Below are positions 41,601 to 50,945 of a stretch of DNA of 64,000 nt, piece by piece. The DNA comes from Trichomonas tenax (lineage: Eukaryota; Parabasalia; Trichomonadida; Trichomonadidae): the NCBI GenBank assembly GCA_023091735.1, contig JALKBU010000062.1:1-64000 (forward strand). Reading direction: 5' to 3'. Every line of letters starts with the position of its first letter. Position 1 is the stretch's first letter. The notes below the pieces were generated by a model, which saw only the letters and a list, made by a program, of their open reading frames with translations, did no database searches and was not told the origin of the DNA. The translations under genes and the position numbers were made by a program.

Positions 41601-43073
41601 AGTGAAAATGATAATGAGAAAAAGAAACAAATCGAAACACCAAAAGCAAATATGACAGATTCTCAATTCATTCCTTCACCAAATGAAAAACAAGAGAAGA
41701 TCAAAGTCAAGAAGATTGTTAGAAAGAAAGTTAAAATCAAAGCAGAACTGTTAAAAGTTTCAATGTCAACAGGAGATATTCAGCCAATCAAATCATCACC
41801 TAAACAAGCTCCTCCACCTCCTCTTTTGATTCCATTTAGTGGATCTTCATCTCCAAAAGTCACTGAAGCTGAGAAAATTGCTGAATCACCAGATGATCTT
41901 TTGAAGCAGCTTTCTGCAGATGTTTCTGAAATGGGAGGGAAAACACGTTCAGCAATAAGCATTCGAAGTCCAACTGTTGACAAACCACCAAAATTGCATA
42001 TCAAAGGTTCACTAAGATTCGAAGGTATCAAAGAAATGAGAGGATTCGAAGTTGAAACGCCATCGGAGAATTTAGAGCAAACTTCATCGACTGAAAATGA
42101 CAACAACCTACAACTTTTATTAGCTCTAGAGCCTCCAAAGAATGAAGAAATTAATGCAAAGAATACAATTGATATTCCAAACGAAGCGTCTGATAATATT
42201 AAAGTTGTAACTGAAGAAGCACCAAAAGTTAAACAAGAATTAAATGATGATGAATTTAATAGTAAATCTACTTCTGATGATGAAATTTTCATGATTCATT
42301 TCAATGGACAATCAGATGATGAAAACTTCATTCCGTTTAGAAATGAAAGAACAACTTCTGACGAAGACGATGATTACATCATTCCAACAAGAAGAAACAT
42401 CGTCAAAAAAGTAATTCCAGAGGAAGATGATTTAATTATTCCAAAGAGTCAATTTAATTTATTAAATAGATTTCAACAAAGTGATAAAGAAGAAAATCAA
42501 ATGATTCCAGAAAAAGTTAACGAAATCCAGTCTTCTAATATCATCAATGATGAAAAGGAAGATGATGATAATTATATATCAACACTGAAGAGTGATGATG
42601 AGTGTTTGGATATTCCATCGAGTTTGCTTGTTCCAACAAATGAAAATGTTGTAGAAACTAAGAAACAAAGTGAACCAGAACTTGAGCAATTCATTGGTGG
42701 AGTGCCACGCAGTTATTATGATTATTCTTCATCTTCGGATGACGAAAAAGATGCAAAAGAAGATCCAAAAGAGTCAAAGCAGTTCAGTTTTGATGATGCA
42801 TTCGATTATGATGCTCCTGTGATGTTTGGAGGAGATTTTGTTGTTCATAATGACAATAACAATAATTATTACATCAGAAACGACCGTGATTCAGACGAAG
42901 ACTATTATTACTCCACATCAGGAGATGAAGGAGAAATTAAAACGAATTCGTCATCGTCATCATATTATTCATATGATGAAGCGAGTGAAGAAGAAGATGA
43001 AGAAAATCAAACAAAAGTTCGTGTCGCATCAAGTTTACCTGAAGCATCTTTCCTTTGTTTGCCTCCATTTTGA
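38676..43073 (+). CDS. Large repeat protein with lysine-rich and acidic low-complexity tail
   Basis: 1465 residues, family not recognised. The first half contains about five copies of a degenerate unit of roughly 80-110 residues, seen near residues 199, 290, 417, 514 and 589. Each has a hydrophobic-D/N-P start (AINPKIFF, AVDPTVYR), a Y/F-aromatic strand (YFKAIKKRR, LYTTVYRMRR), then N-P/A-K and an ENYE motif with acidic end (NENYECEET, FENYERTEF). The second half is low-complexity: Lys/Ser/Pro-rich, then acidic (SDDEKDAKED). No membrane segment is seen. This resembles cytoskeletal or matrix proteins of protists, but that is a guess. The ATG at 38694 (TCAATG) is an alternative start. Confidence 0.7.
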   Translation: MQSYRSMSTYSMPKKSSIKKNSKKGKISQDSSLTLQSGFPANTIYGRNLSPETKMKTIKNQNLTSNSNSSSYSYLSQPVSNSTGSSKISKSQNNFSKNNLEKQQSNDTFESKSYKTSPIKLPNVQYQSNVKILDEEDENSSKYPIDALSMFLQTATHDSNGELVLPIVRNLYSEKMSFTNISIPNNVLSGSDYISFDSTIYRDEDKKPYINAIVQKTINIEQKVYLQDHDIRYALDERIPNSKRNKYGNLVVNLIKPQTSIKTGETTFKEVKEEINEPIIATKDFVAINPKIFFNGKKQFIRVFRQRKSPKTHQIENYESEEEIPEIPIMCETDLNIQETDVWKLSGHVFRIINRSGTHVLQELSKIKQEQKPKQNYVRSISVIKTRKNSAGEITEFTEEENVPDIAIGNSEFLAVDPTVYRRKDGTSYFKAIKKRRNPKTYKNENYECEETINENDLIGAPSLNIESLPKSKLQIPLIKIAKQIKTSSGDVEIATVERNVHFQALNGLDFICPTQIVFRDNNGRLYTTVYRMRRNAKEMKFENYERTEFLKDAGLNVLHRKVIRERMNALNRPEEYLIEDDEQNSIKPKIFFPAFRKRWNPYSARYELYECRCEVSKKQAEQSGRFYICVIEISKGKHGIVAPHVVKKELTEDNYDEFRNMNIKYIRKQEVVIHIRINSSTGQLEALNKSETIYEPEFSTNMQSVISQFFPKKVDVTKIFYDKNKGKSMEIFDQITVYEPNNSDPIISRNDIKDSSDYQLVQIPSPTRITPFELLPSPLNMFSDSTDLLFADKVKKERSKSVEPKSKPLSAKNKRSDSANPRSSSTSRKAPKAKKSKAKQEIEAPALVKFSKENSSARANKPKTNEIISKKKINDDFESPIHRSISVEPKRNIIEKSSASHRSSSIDFKPKSILKKQMNLPMNDKPKEIKTVKINIEEPIAIKQEQKTVEVPQIIIKQPSVKPEIKSEEEKSKQSENDNEKKKQIETPKANMTDSQFIPSPNEKQEKIKVKKIVRKKVKIKAELLKVSMSTGDIQPIKSSPKQAPPPPLLIPFSGSSSPKVTEAEKIAESPDDLLKQLSADVSEMGGKTRSAISIRSPTVDKPPKLHIKGSLRFEGIKEMRGFEVETPSENLEQTSSTENDNNLQLLLALEPPKNEEINAKNTIDIPNEASDNIKVVTEEAPKVKQELNDDEFNSKSTSDDEIFMIHFNGQSDDENFIPFRNERTTSDEDDDYIIPTRRNIVKKVIPEEDDLIIPKSQFNLLNRFQQSDKEENQMIPEKVNEIQSSNIINDEKEDDDNYISTLKSDDECLDIPSSLLVPTNENVVETKKQSEPELEQFIGGVPRSYYDYSSSSDDEKDAKEDPKESKQFSFDDAFDYDAPVMFGGDFVVHNDNNNNYYIRNDRDSDEDYYYSTSGDEGEIKTNSSSSSYYSYDEASEEEDEENQTKVRVASSLPEASFLCLPPF

Positions 43074-43233
43074 TATTTTATATATGCGTTATTTTTGTAA
43101 ATATATTTTGTTGTTTATTTTATAACAGTTACATAGTGAGAACAAAATGAAGAGCATATGGATTTAATTCCCCGAAAAATGTCGCTTAGGTGTGCAAAAC
43201 AAGAGCACTTCGAACTTCTTCTGGACATCCTTG

Positions 43234-45057
43234 CTATAATTTTGCTTTAACTGGAATATCACAGAATGTAGGCAATTTATAATTTGAATCCACAAATAGA
43301 TCCTTAGTAATTCGTTGGATAACAATTTTAGTCATATCAACATTACAATCAACATTTCCAGCATAAAAAACGCATAAGTGTATATTTGCGAATGTTCCAC
43401 CATTAAAATCAAGTTTATTTGCATTATTCAATTTTAATGTTTATATATTAAAGCAATTTCGGAATGCTTCAACACTTATTGTGCAACTTGGGAGAGCCAG
43501 AAATTTTAATGCTTCATTGTATGCAAATGTGTATGTTGCAATACGGGTGTTGTCATTGATGATTGATAATTCAGAAATTTGAGCACTATGAAAAGAATAA
43601 TCACCAATGAGATCACTGCCTAAAATCGTAATTTTCCCTGGAAGATGAGTGTTATAAAAGGCATAACTTCCAACACTTACACAATTACTCAAATATGGAA
43701 AATTAGATAAAGAAGTGCAGTCCCGGAATGCACTATCATTAATTAAATAAATTTTTGTTGCAGTAATTGAAGTTAATGAAGAGCAGCCTTTGAATAAACT
43801 ATCAGTGATTTTTTGTATTTCAGGAATATTTATGTTATTTAATTGTTCGCAAAAACAGAAATTCGATGAGCCGATTAATTTAACATTTGTTATATCAATG
43901 GATCGTAAAGCTTTGCAGTTATAAAACGCATTTTGACCAAGACTATTAATATTTGGAGCATTTACAGATGACAATGAAGTGCAGCCTTGAAAAGCATTAT
44001 TACCAATAGAGCTTAACACTTTAGCTTTAAAGGAATATAATGTTGTGCAGCCATAAAACGAATTATCATTTAATGATTCTAATTCATTAAACTCTTAATT
44101 ATCAAGCATGATACATCCAGAAAAGCATTTGAACCAATTTGCTTTAACTTAGAAGCAAAAAATCGCGATAAACTTTTCCAATCCTTAAAGCAATTTTGTC
44201 CAATTGAAATTAGATACGGCAATTCGAAAGCATTGATACTTAATGTAGAAAATGCGTTATTTCCGATTGATACGATACTTAGGATATTTATTGTATTGAT
44301 ATTTGGATAAGAAGTGAATGCACTATCGTTTATAATTTCAAGGTTGGGATAATCAATTTTTTGTTAATGAATTACAACCTTCAAATGCATTTGAGCCAAT
44401 TCTTCTAACATTTGGTGCATAAAAATCAATAAGATTTGAACATGAATGAAATACTTAATTTGAGATTTCTGTCGCTGAAGGTAGGAAAACATATTTAAAT
44501 AAATTTGGGATCGGACTGCTAAGAAATATTGTTTCATTAGTTATTGTTAAATTCTTTATGTTAGTTTGATGAAATGCATCATTTGATAAAGTCAAAACAG
44601 TGTGAAAAGAAATTGCTTTAAGATTTTGCATAGTACCAAAAGCTTGACTTCCAACAGATTTAACATCGTTAAATGATATATTTGTTAAGGAACTACAGGC
44701 AGTAAATATGAAAGAAGAAATTGAAGAAACTGCAGGAAAATATATTTCAACGAGCTTTGCGCAGGCATAGAATGCACAATCTCCTATCTCTACTATGCCT
44801 GGCGCATAAACATATTTCAATTCACTACAAGAATTAAAGGCCCATGCCAAAATTTTTATAATATTTGACGAAACATTAACATTTGTAAGTTTGTGACAAT
44901 AACGGAAGCAACTATCGCCAATTGTGTTACTGGTTCCATTAATAAAAATATCGACCAATTGATTTTGACTGCTCCATTGCCAATTTCCATACTCCGAAAT
45001 AGTTTGATAATCATTATGTAATGCTAAATGCTGTGTGAAAAAGAAAGAAGTAAACAA
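43234..45057 (-). pseudogene. BspA-like leucine-rich-repeat gene broken by several frameshifts
   Basis: Three minus-strand pieces belong to one BspA-like gene: 44455-45057 (IGDSCFRYCHKLTNV, IEIGDCAFYACAKLVEI-type repeats), 43441-44019 (IGNNAFQGCTSLSSV, LGQNAFYNCKALRSI) and 43234-43431. The 44020-44454 interval also translates as these repeats (IGSNAFEGCNSL) but in changing frames with stops. The LRRs carry the usual 23-residue spacing and the C-x-x-L pattern. BspA-like proteins are the largest surface family of trichomonads and many have no membrane anchor. I count at least three disruptions, so the gene is dead, though repetitive regions are prone to assembly error. Confidence 0.8.
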
Positions 45058-45388
45058 TCAATCTCCATTGGAAAAAAGTAATATTAATAAGGTTAATGAC
45101 ATTTATCACAGACTCTTTTGGGAAGTCCACCGATTTCACCTCAAGGCCTGCATTATCATTTTCATTGTTTGGTATAATGCATCAAATAAATTTTGAATGC
45201 TTTTCTTCTGTAGATCAGAAATTGATTAATGAAATCCAATCAAAGCATCGTTAAATTGACAATGGCATGAAACGATGAATGATTTTCGTATTATCATTTG
45301 TCAACATTCAATATAAACATATGATTCAAATGAATCCTTAAAAGTGGCAGAAAGTTTGATTTCTGATATGTAAAACTGTCAAAACAAA
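45058..45388. other. Spacer between the BspA remnant and the first Rab gene
   Basis: AT-rich. Near the Rab start the minus strand carries TTTACATATCA (about 45365-45375) and an Initiator TCAAAACAAAATG begins at 45379. Nothing else is recognised. Confidence 0.5.
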
Positions 45389-45976
45389 ATGAATCCAAAT
45401 CCTTTATCATACAAAGTAATCGTCATTGGTGATTCAGGTGTCGGAAAGACGTCGATAGTTGGCAGAGAGTCTCGAAATCAGTACAATTACCAAATGGCTC
45501 CAACAATTGGAACTTCACATGTGAAATTAAATATTCCTGTTGACGATACAGAAGTAGAACTGAAGATCTGGGACACTGCTGGTCAAGAGCAGTTCGCTCC
45601 ACTGGTTTCTATGTACGCAAGAGGCGCTGTCGTTTGTATCATTGTTGCTTCGTGCATAGATCAGAACTCTATCAACAACATCGAGACATGGATTGAGAGG
45701 CTGAAAGAAGCAAGCGAAGATCCAATCATTATCATCGCATTAAATAAAATTGATATGGTTGATACCGAAGGAAGCAGCTTTGATGCAATTAAAACTACAT
45801 TGCACTCGAAGTATGATAAAGTGTTCATGGTTTCGGCTAAATCTGGTGAAGGTGTTCATGATCTCTTCATTTGCGTTGCAAAAGAAGCCTTGAAAACAAG
45901 AATCAATGATAAGTGTGATACCATTGATGTTAAGAAGAAGAAATCAAAAGATGACTCCAAGAAATGCTGCAACTGA
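45389..45976 (+). CDS. Rab-family small GTPase
   Basis: 195 residues. P-loop GDSGVGKTS (14-22), switch I threonine in APTIGTS, switch II WDTAGQEQF (61-69) and guanine-binding NKID; the SAK motif is VSAKSG. The C-terminus ends in CCN after a lysine-rich linker, so it may be geranylgeranylated on the two cysteines although the CC sits one residue from the end. The Gln of DTAGQE is kept, so GTP hydrolysis should be normal. The switch I sequence fits the Rab5-like or general Rab group. It starts at an ATG eight bases after a TCA Initiator. A second Rab gene follows 736 bp downstream but is not a close copy. Confidence 0.9.
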   Translation: MNPNPLSYKVIVIGDSGVGKTSIVGRESRNQYNYQMAPTIGTSHVKLNIPVDDTEVELKIWDTAGQEQFAPLVSMYARGAVVCIIVASCIDQNSINNIETWIERLKEASEDPIIIIALNKIDMVDTEGSSFDAIKTTLHSKYDKVFMVSAKSGEGVHDLFICVAKEALKTRINDKCDTIDVKKKKSKDDSKKCCN

Positions 45977-46712
45977 AATTTCAAATTTTACTTTTTCATT
46001 ACTACATATCTTTCAATCAGCTGCTATATGATATTCAGATCAAACACTGATTGTTTTATTTTTTATATATTTGTTAATAAATATTATTCCTTATTAGTTC
46101 GCTGCTTATTGAATATTTGGATTTGAAATTTTATTAAATTTTATCAACTTCTCAAAAATCTGTTCTCGGAAGTATAATCAATCAAATATGAAAATAATTA
46201 AAATATGCAACGCAAATACCATATAACAGATATGTAATATATCAAAACATTCAATTTCCATTATATTTACTATACTTATTATGATGGAATTATAAAATAT
46301 TTATAATCAAATATAGGTATGGATTTAAAAAGTTAACGAAATGCATGTTAACTTAACAAATAGCTATTATTGCCATATCAATGAACTATAGTTATAAATC
46401 ATGGACAATAGAATGATATAAAATTTGTTTTGGAGGAAAAGATGAAAAAAGATTTTTGAAACATGTCAAAAAAAATCAAATTTACATGTCATTTGATATT
46501 TTAATATTACATTATGTTCAATATATGATGCATAACCAAATTTCGTGTTTTTAATGGGAAATGTGGCAATTTTTTGTATTTTCATTTGACATCAAAAATT
46601 TTGTCTGATCAGATTTTCCATGACAAACCTCAAAAATATATTATAATGATAACAGCAAATAAATGCAATGGAAGATTTTCGATAAGGAAAAAATTGAATT
46701 CAAATTAATCTG
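45977..46712. other. Spacer between two Rab genes
   Basis: AT-rich. GAAACATGTCA (46458-46468) and TTTACATGTCA (46481-46491), 23 bp apart, lie 222-255 bp before the second Rab gene, all on the + strand. An Initiator TCAAATTAATCTGATG begins at 46700. Confidence 0.5.
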
Positions 46713-47297
46713 ATGGATGCTGAAGACCTGAAACCTGAGTTCAAGGTTATTATTTTAGGCGATTCATCCATTGGTAAAACGAGTATTTTGCAGAGATACA
46801 TTCAGGATTCATTCGATTATCAAATGGAAACAACAATTGGCGCATCATTTATCGCAAAAGAAGTAACAACCCCGAATGGACCGTGTATTCTTAACCTTTG
46901 GGATACTGCTGGCCAGGAGAGATACAGGAGCTTGATAAATATATACGCACGCCATGCTGCAGCTGCATTAGTTTGCTATGACGTCACAAACATGCAAAGC
47001 TTTCTCTCTCTTGACAGATGGATAAACGAAGTTTTCAAAAATGCGCCTCCTGAACTTCGAATTTACATAGTTGGAAATAAATGTGATTTAAACGATATAG
47101 TTCCTATAGCAGAAGCGGAGGAGTATGCTGATTCGCGTGGGTATCCATATTTTCGCACTTCTGCGAAAATGGGAATCCTAATTAACGAATTGTTCACTTG
47201 CATTGCCTCAGATTTAATTGGTGCCAGAGAAGCCAAAGATGAGGGTATAAAGGTCACTGAAGAGAAGAAAGAAAAGAACAAATCTGGTTGTTGTTGA
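46713..47297 (+). CDS. Rab-family small GTPase (second)
   Basis: 194 residues. P-loop GDSSIGKTS (16-24), TTIGASF switch I, WDTAGQERYRSL switch II, GNKCDL and TSAKMG. It ends GCC, a classic double-cysteine Rab prenylation signal. The IGASF and AGQERYRSL sequences fit the Rab5/Rab21-like endocytic branch. Such GTPases recruit effectors to endosomal membranes in the GTP form. The catalytic Gln is present. The start is supported by a TCA 11 bases upstream. Confidence 0.92.
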   Translation: MDAEDLKPEFKVIILGDSSIGKTSILQRYIQDSFDYQMETTIGASFIAKEVTTPNGPCILNLWDTAGQERYRSLINIYARHAAAALVCYDVTNMQSFLSLDRWINEVFKNAPPELRIYIVGNKCDLNDIVPIAEAEEYADSRGYPYFRTSAKMGILINELFTCIASDLIGAREAKDEGIKVTEEKKEKNKSGCC

Positions 47298-47499
47298 ATA
47301 AGTTTTTTATATTGTTTATTTTAAAATATGTCTATCTTTTAATATTTTTATATCATTTCGATTGGTGTGTTAAATATTCATCAACAATGATATACTGTCA
47401 TTATGAAAATTTAATATTTCGATTTGGAAGAAAGTTTGTTTTGTCCAAACATCGTGAAACCTATATAAGTTAAATGTGCCAAATTTCAAAATCATTTTA

Positions 47500-47898
47500 A
47501 TGAAGTGTGCAATTGTTTGTCATGATTATCCAGATTATTGCATAGCGAAAAAGAAAGGACCAAAAGGAAATGATATTTTAGTACTCGACTTCTACGCTGG
47601 GCTTAAAAATCAGCAATTTTTATTTCAAGATAATAATTTAATTAGCTTAGAAAACGGACAACTCGTCACACATGAATCTGATGGCGATGTTGACTTAATA
47701 TTCAAGCCAAGAGATCTTTCCCCAAATCAAAAATTTTATTTTCAAATAGATGGAACAATTTGCATTGAAAAGGATCAAAATCTTGTATTCGATATCCGAA
47801 GAGAGCTCATTTGCAGCGATAATGACATCCTTATTTTTAAAAAGCATCGAAGATTTAATCAAATATGGAGAATAGTTTCCATTGAAGAAAATTACTGA
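47500..47898 (+). CDS. Small beta-trefoil-like protein
   Basis: 132 residues of short beta strands and turns with repeated hydrophobic-D/N patterns (IAKKKGPKGNDILVLDF, NGQLVTHESDGDVDLIF, DQNLVFDIRRELI) and tryptophan at the end (NQIWRIV), which together look like a ricin-B/beta-trefoil fold. The QxW-type motif of ricin-B lectins may be represented by NQIW. If so it could bind sugars, though no toxin domain or signal peptide exists. The frame begins earlier at a GTG, but ATG 47500 follows TCATTTTAATG exactly as at the 1990 gene. Function is unknown. Confidence 0.6.
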   Translation: MKCAIVCHDYPDYCIAKKKGPKGNDILVLDFYAGLKNQQFLFQDNNLISLENGQLVTHESDGDVDLIFKPRDLSPNQKFYFQIDGTICIEKDQNLVFDIRRELICSDNDILIFKKHRRFNQIWRIVSIEENY

Positions 47899-48389
47899 GC
47901 TCATAATCTATACTATGAAGAATTGCATCTAATATCAAATTGAAATTATGTCAACTTGGCTCAAATATTATTTTGGTTTTTCTCTATTATGAATTTAGGA
48001 TTCATTTATTATCTATTAAAGCGATTTTCTGTGTTTTATATTCATGCATTTAGCTCATAAACGCTAAGCAAAAAAAAATTTGAACAAAAATCAAAAATTA
48101 CAGTATTAACTAAAATAACTAATACGTATATCTATATTCGATGATGGATTAATAATGGCATAACAATAAACTATTTGATCGAAAATAATCAAAAGCAATT
48201 AAATAAAAATCCACCATACGATCAATGGTACAGCTCATGGTTAAGCTATCTTTGTGATCTCTGAGATTCAAATCCAACAAATTGAATCGTTATAAATTAG
48301 ATGTCTAAAAAGTTAAAAGCAAATAAGACACAAATATTCAGAGAGTCATGGAATCTGTTTGTTTTATTCAATCATTCTTTTTAAGACTT
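47899..48389. other. AT-rich spacer
   Basis: This lies between two convergent genes. A tRNA-like stretch around 48219-48280 was examined and rejected. I see no other structure. Confidence 0.5.
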
Positions 48390-48752
48390 TTAATAGTCTG
48401 ATGGAAGACCAAGCTTTGATGAAAGCTTGACTGGAAGCTTTGTCTTCTGGAACATGCATCCTGTTGGGACGACAACGACGTCAAGTCCATCTGTTAACTC
48501 AGATAATTCTTTGTACTGTTTTCCTTTTGGAGAATAGAGGGCGCGAACACCATTGCCGCAGCCATCGCACTGCTTAGCGAGGTGTGTCAAAAGCTGGTCC
48601 CATTTTCTGAAGAGGGAGGGCTTGATAAGTACTTTAACTGGATCGCAGTTCTTTTCGCCGATGTTCCAGAAGAAGCAAGCTGGAGCCTTCTCGGCGCCTG
48701 TCTCGAAGATCTTTGGGCCACCTGGGCCGGCTTTCTTTGGTGCGCAAGTCAT
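48390..48752 (-). CDS. Single doublecortin (DCX) domain protein
   Basis: 120 residues. A DCX-like beta-grasp domain covers about 30-110: KVLIKPSLFRKWDQLLTHL, VRALYSPKG and ELTDGLDVVVVPTG. DCX proteins bind microtubules at the corner of four tubulins and stabilise them; trichomonads have large microtubule structures such as the pelta and axostyle. The N-terminal AGPGGPK segment is unusual. It starts at an ATG with an Initiator (TCACTTAAATG) and has motif copies TTTACAAGTCA and CTTACATGACA 175-205 bp upstream. Confidence 0.75.
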   Translation of the reverse strand: MTCAPKKAGPGGPKIFETGAEKAPACFFWNIGEKNCDPVKVLIKPSLFRKWDQLLTHLAKQCDGCGNGVRALYSPKGKQYKELSELTDGLDVVVVPTGCMFQKTKLPVKLSSKLGLPSDY

Positions 48753-49216
48753 TTAAGTGAAGTGACTTTATTAATGCATTCAAATTTTTTATTGCAAAAT
48801 TTATATAGTTTTATATGAAAAGTGACATTATAATTATCGTCATTTCAATATTTTGTGATATTCTGTTTCTACACATTTAGTCATTTCCAGCAATCCAATA
48901 AAAGCGAATTGAGTGCCTATAAAAATTTTACAAGTCAGTCATTTATCTTACATGACAATTTTCAAAAACTATATTATTTATGTACACTTTATAGCCGTTT
49001 CAGAATTTACTAAAATTAGAAAAATAATGACAGAAATCTTGTCAAAAAATATGATGAACTCATTTAAGGTTCCACTTGAAAAATTATTGATTTTTTGATA
49101 TGTTTACATGTCATATTGTCATAATCATAATTTTTTTAGAGAAAAAATAAAAGAGACATTTATAGCCTCATGAGAGCATTAAACTTTTACATGAAAACTC
49201 CCCGCCTTCGTTGTTA
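48753..49216. promoter_or_regulatory. Spacer with motif pair upstream of the DCX gene
   Basis: TTTACAAGTCA 48927-48937 and CTTACATGACA 48947-48957 are exactly 20 bp apart; a perfect TTTACATGTCA lies at 49103-49113. All are on the + strand, so they face against the minus-strand DCX gene. Confidence 0.5.
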
Positions 49217-49375
49217 TGGAGGTATTACTTCGGAGACCCCACTCTTTCACAGAGCTGCGCATTTGCGATCTCATGTGATTATACTTCATTCGGAAACAAT
49301 GTTTATATTTATGGATGTATATTTTCGGGCTATAATAATGCTGTTATTAATATAATTGCATCATATAATCTGTGA
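49217..49375 (+). pseudogene. Fragment of a beta-helix surface-protein gene
   Basis: 53 codons ending in TGA: YYFGDPTLSQSCAF then GNNVYIYGCIFSGYNNAV. The same layout (Y-Y-G-D/E-P, Cys, then NV-IY-C-F-G) occurs in the fragments at 49765 and 58306-59280, so it belongs to one lineage-specific family. No start codon or further domain is seen. Confidence 0.6.
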
Positions 49376-49764
49376 CACTTGAATCAAGTATTGCACCAGA
49401 TTTTGGTTATTTATGTCATGAATTTTCAAATAATGATTAATTTTTCTTTCTTATTCTGCAAAATTTTATTTGATATGGATGCTCTTGCTTCTTTGGATTG
49501 AATATACTATAGAGAATCATCTCCCTAACAATTTTTCCTTTTCTCGCACTCAAAATGCTGATTCAACTAAACTTCCTTAGGCGATGATATTCAATGTTGA
49601 TATGAGGTTGTTGATCTCAGGACTCAAAAGCAATCCCAATATAGAAGGAAAGAATATTCATAAAGTATGATTTGGGCGCTTGATTTTTGCATGTCATTAT
49701 GCCAAAAATATTGCCAGAAGATTTTAGTCATTTTTTGATTGTGGAAAAGAGGGATTTTTCTCTC
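49376..49764. other. AT-rich spacer between beta-helix fragments
   Basis: I see nothing recognisable. It may be decayed sequence of the same family. Confidence 0.4.
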
Positions 49765-50122
49765 TGTGATGGGATATTGAAAATTTTCATGAAGACTCTG
49801 CACCATCCTCTCTGTGGTCTGAATACTACGGAGAACCTCCTCCATCAAAAGACTGCTCTTTCTCCAATTTCTGCAACAGCACATTATTAGGTGAGAATGT
49901 TTTCATTTACAGCTGCTCTTTCACAGGATGCTACAATGGTGTTGTTGTCATTGAACAAGGTACTATAAAGTTATTCCATTCTTCTTGTTACTTCGAAAAT
50001 TGAAGTAGAGGAGGCAATGGAGGTGCAATTTGCTTTTCCTGTGATGGATCTATTGTCCAACGACGCTTTTGTGCAGTTAATATTTCAGCATCTAGTTTTG
50101 GAGCCTTCTCTAATTCTGCCTT
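49765..50122 (+). pseudogene. Second beta-helix fragment, abutting the quinone reductase gene
   Basis: The frame runs EDSAPSSLWSEYYGEP, then GENVFIYSCSFTGCYNGV, IKLFHSSCYFEN, a TGA at the expected cysteine position, then GGNGGAICFSCDGSIV and SSFGAFSNSA. It follows the 58306-59280 family member closely (EDTAPPDIWREYYGDP, GGAIYVKCDRAIVQ). Coding similarity stops where the convergent quinone-reductase gene ends (50121), so the fragment was cut there. The flanking beta-helix debris suggests repeated insertion or recombination at this place. Confidence 0.7.
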
Positions 50123-50705
50123 AGAAGAACTTGTCGAGGTGAGCATGCAAGTCAGCGATGTACTTTGGGAAGTCTGGGACCTTAATAACATCGTGGAATG
50201 TAACTGGTGGAATTCTTGAGAATCCACAAAATTCGAAGGCTTTGTAAACGTTGAACCAGACACCTTTGGCGCCTCTACCCTCGAAGAACTGCTTCTCATC
50301 AACGAAGGACTCTTCTGGAGCGTTCCATGTTGAAGCGATCATAATGTCCTTGCCATGGCAAAGACTGCCACTGCCGTACTTCTTGCTGGCATCCTTGCGA
50401 GTGCGGCCGTCACTAGCGTACATCTTTCCATGAGCGAAGACTGTATCGATGTATTTCTTAGCTCCCCATGGAAGACCCATCCACCGTTATGGTGTCTGAA
50501 GGATGATGGCGTCAGCTAACATTATCATGTCAACTTCTTCTTCTGTGTTGTAGCCGTCGTCCATGTGTGTGCTCTTAACTTCGTGGCCCTTTGATTCGAG
50601 GTACTTCTTTGCCTCTTCAGCAAGAGATCTGTTGAGCTTACCATCGGAGTGTACGAAGTTGAAGCCGGCGTTGAGAATGAGAACCTTGGCGTCCTTGAGA
50701 CTCAT
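50121..50705 (-). pseudogene. mdaB: MdaB-like NAD(P)H quinone reductase with an in-frame stop
   Basis: 195 codons that match the MdaB flavodoxin-fold family (about 190 residues) over their length: LILNAGFNFVHSDGKLN at the start, then MGLPWGAKKYIDTVF, YASDGRTRKDASKKYGSG, STWNAPEESF and FHDVIKVPDFPKY. MdaB reduces quinones with FAD. The frame is continuous except for a TAA at 50487-50489 (codon 73), right before the conserved WMGLPW, where the family has a glycine or similar. Codon use is otherwise normal and GC-rich. A downstream ATG (50480) could give a 119-residue product lacking the flavin-binding N-terminus. An Initiator TCATAAAAAAAGATG precedes the start. It may be a recent loss, a polymorphism, an assembly error or a read-through stop. 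The family is typical of bacteria, so lateral transfer is plausible. Confidence 0.8.
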
Positions 50706-50923
50706 CTTTTTTTATGAAAAATGAAGTGATAAAAAAATTTTTATCACTTTGAAATGTAACAAAAAATTGTTGGCCGGATAATCGTCACAATAAAGTATGA
50801 TTCTACAGTCTCTCTAAAGTCTAAATTTTATGTTTTCTCGAACACCATTGAAAATAAAACCCCGTGAAATTGAAGAAAAATGTTCTCCAATAATTTTTGA
50901 TGAAATAGTTGACGAAAATAGAT

Positions 50924-50942
50924 ATATCTCATACAACATTAT
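50924..50942. repeat. Left 19-bp direct repeat flanking element 3
   Basis: ATATCTCATACAACATTAT, identical to 52201-52219. It lies three bases outside the left inverted repeat of element 3 and is probably a target-site duplication. Confidence 0.7.
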
Positions 50943-50945
50943 CTT

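Noticed and set aside
48219..48280. tRNA-like stretch (GGTTAAGC and GATTCAAATCC resembling A and B boxes)
   Set aside because: The acceptor, anticodon and T stems do not pair when drawn by hand; it is at best a decayed tRNA-like sequence.
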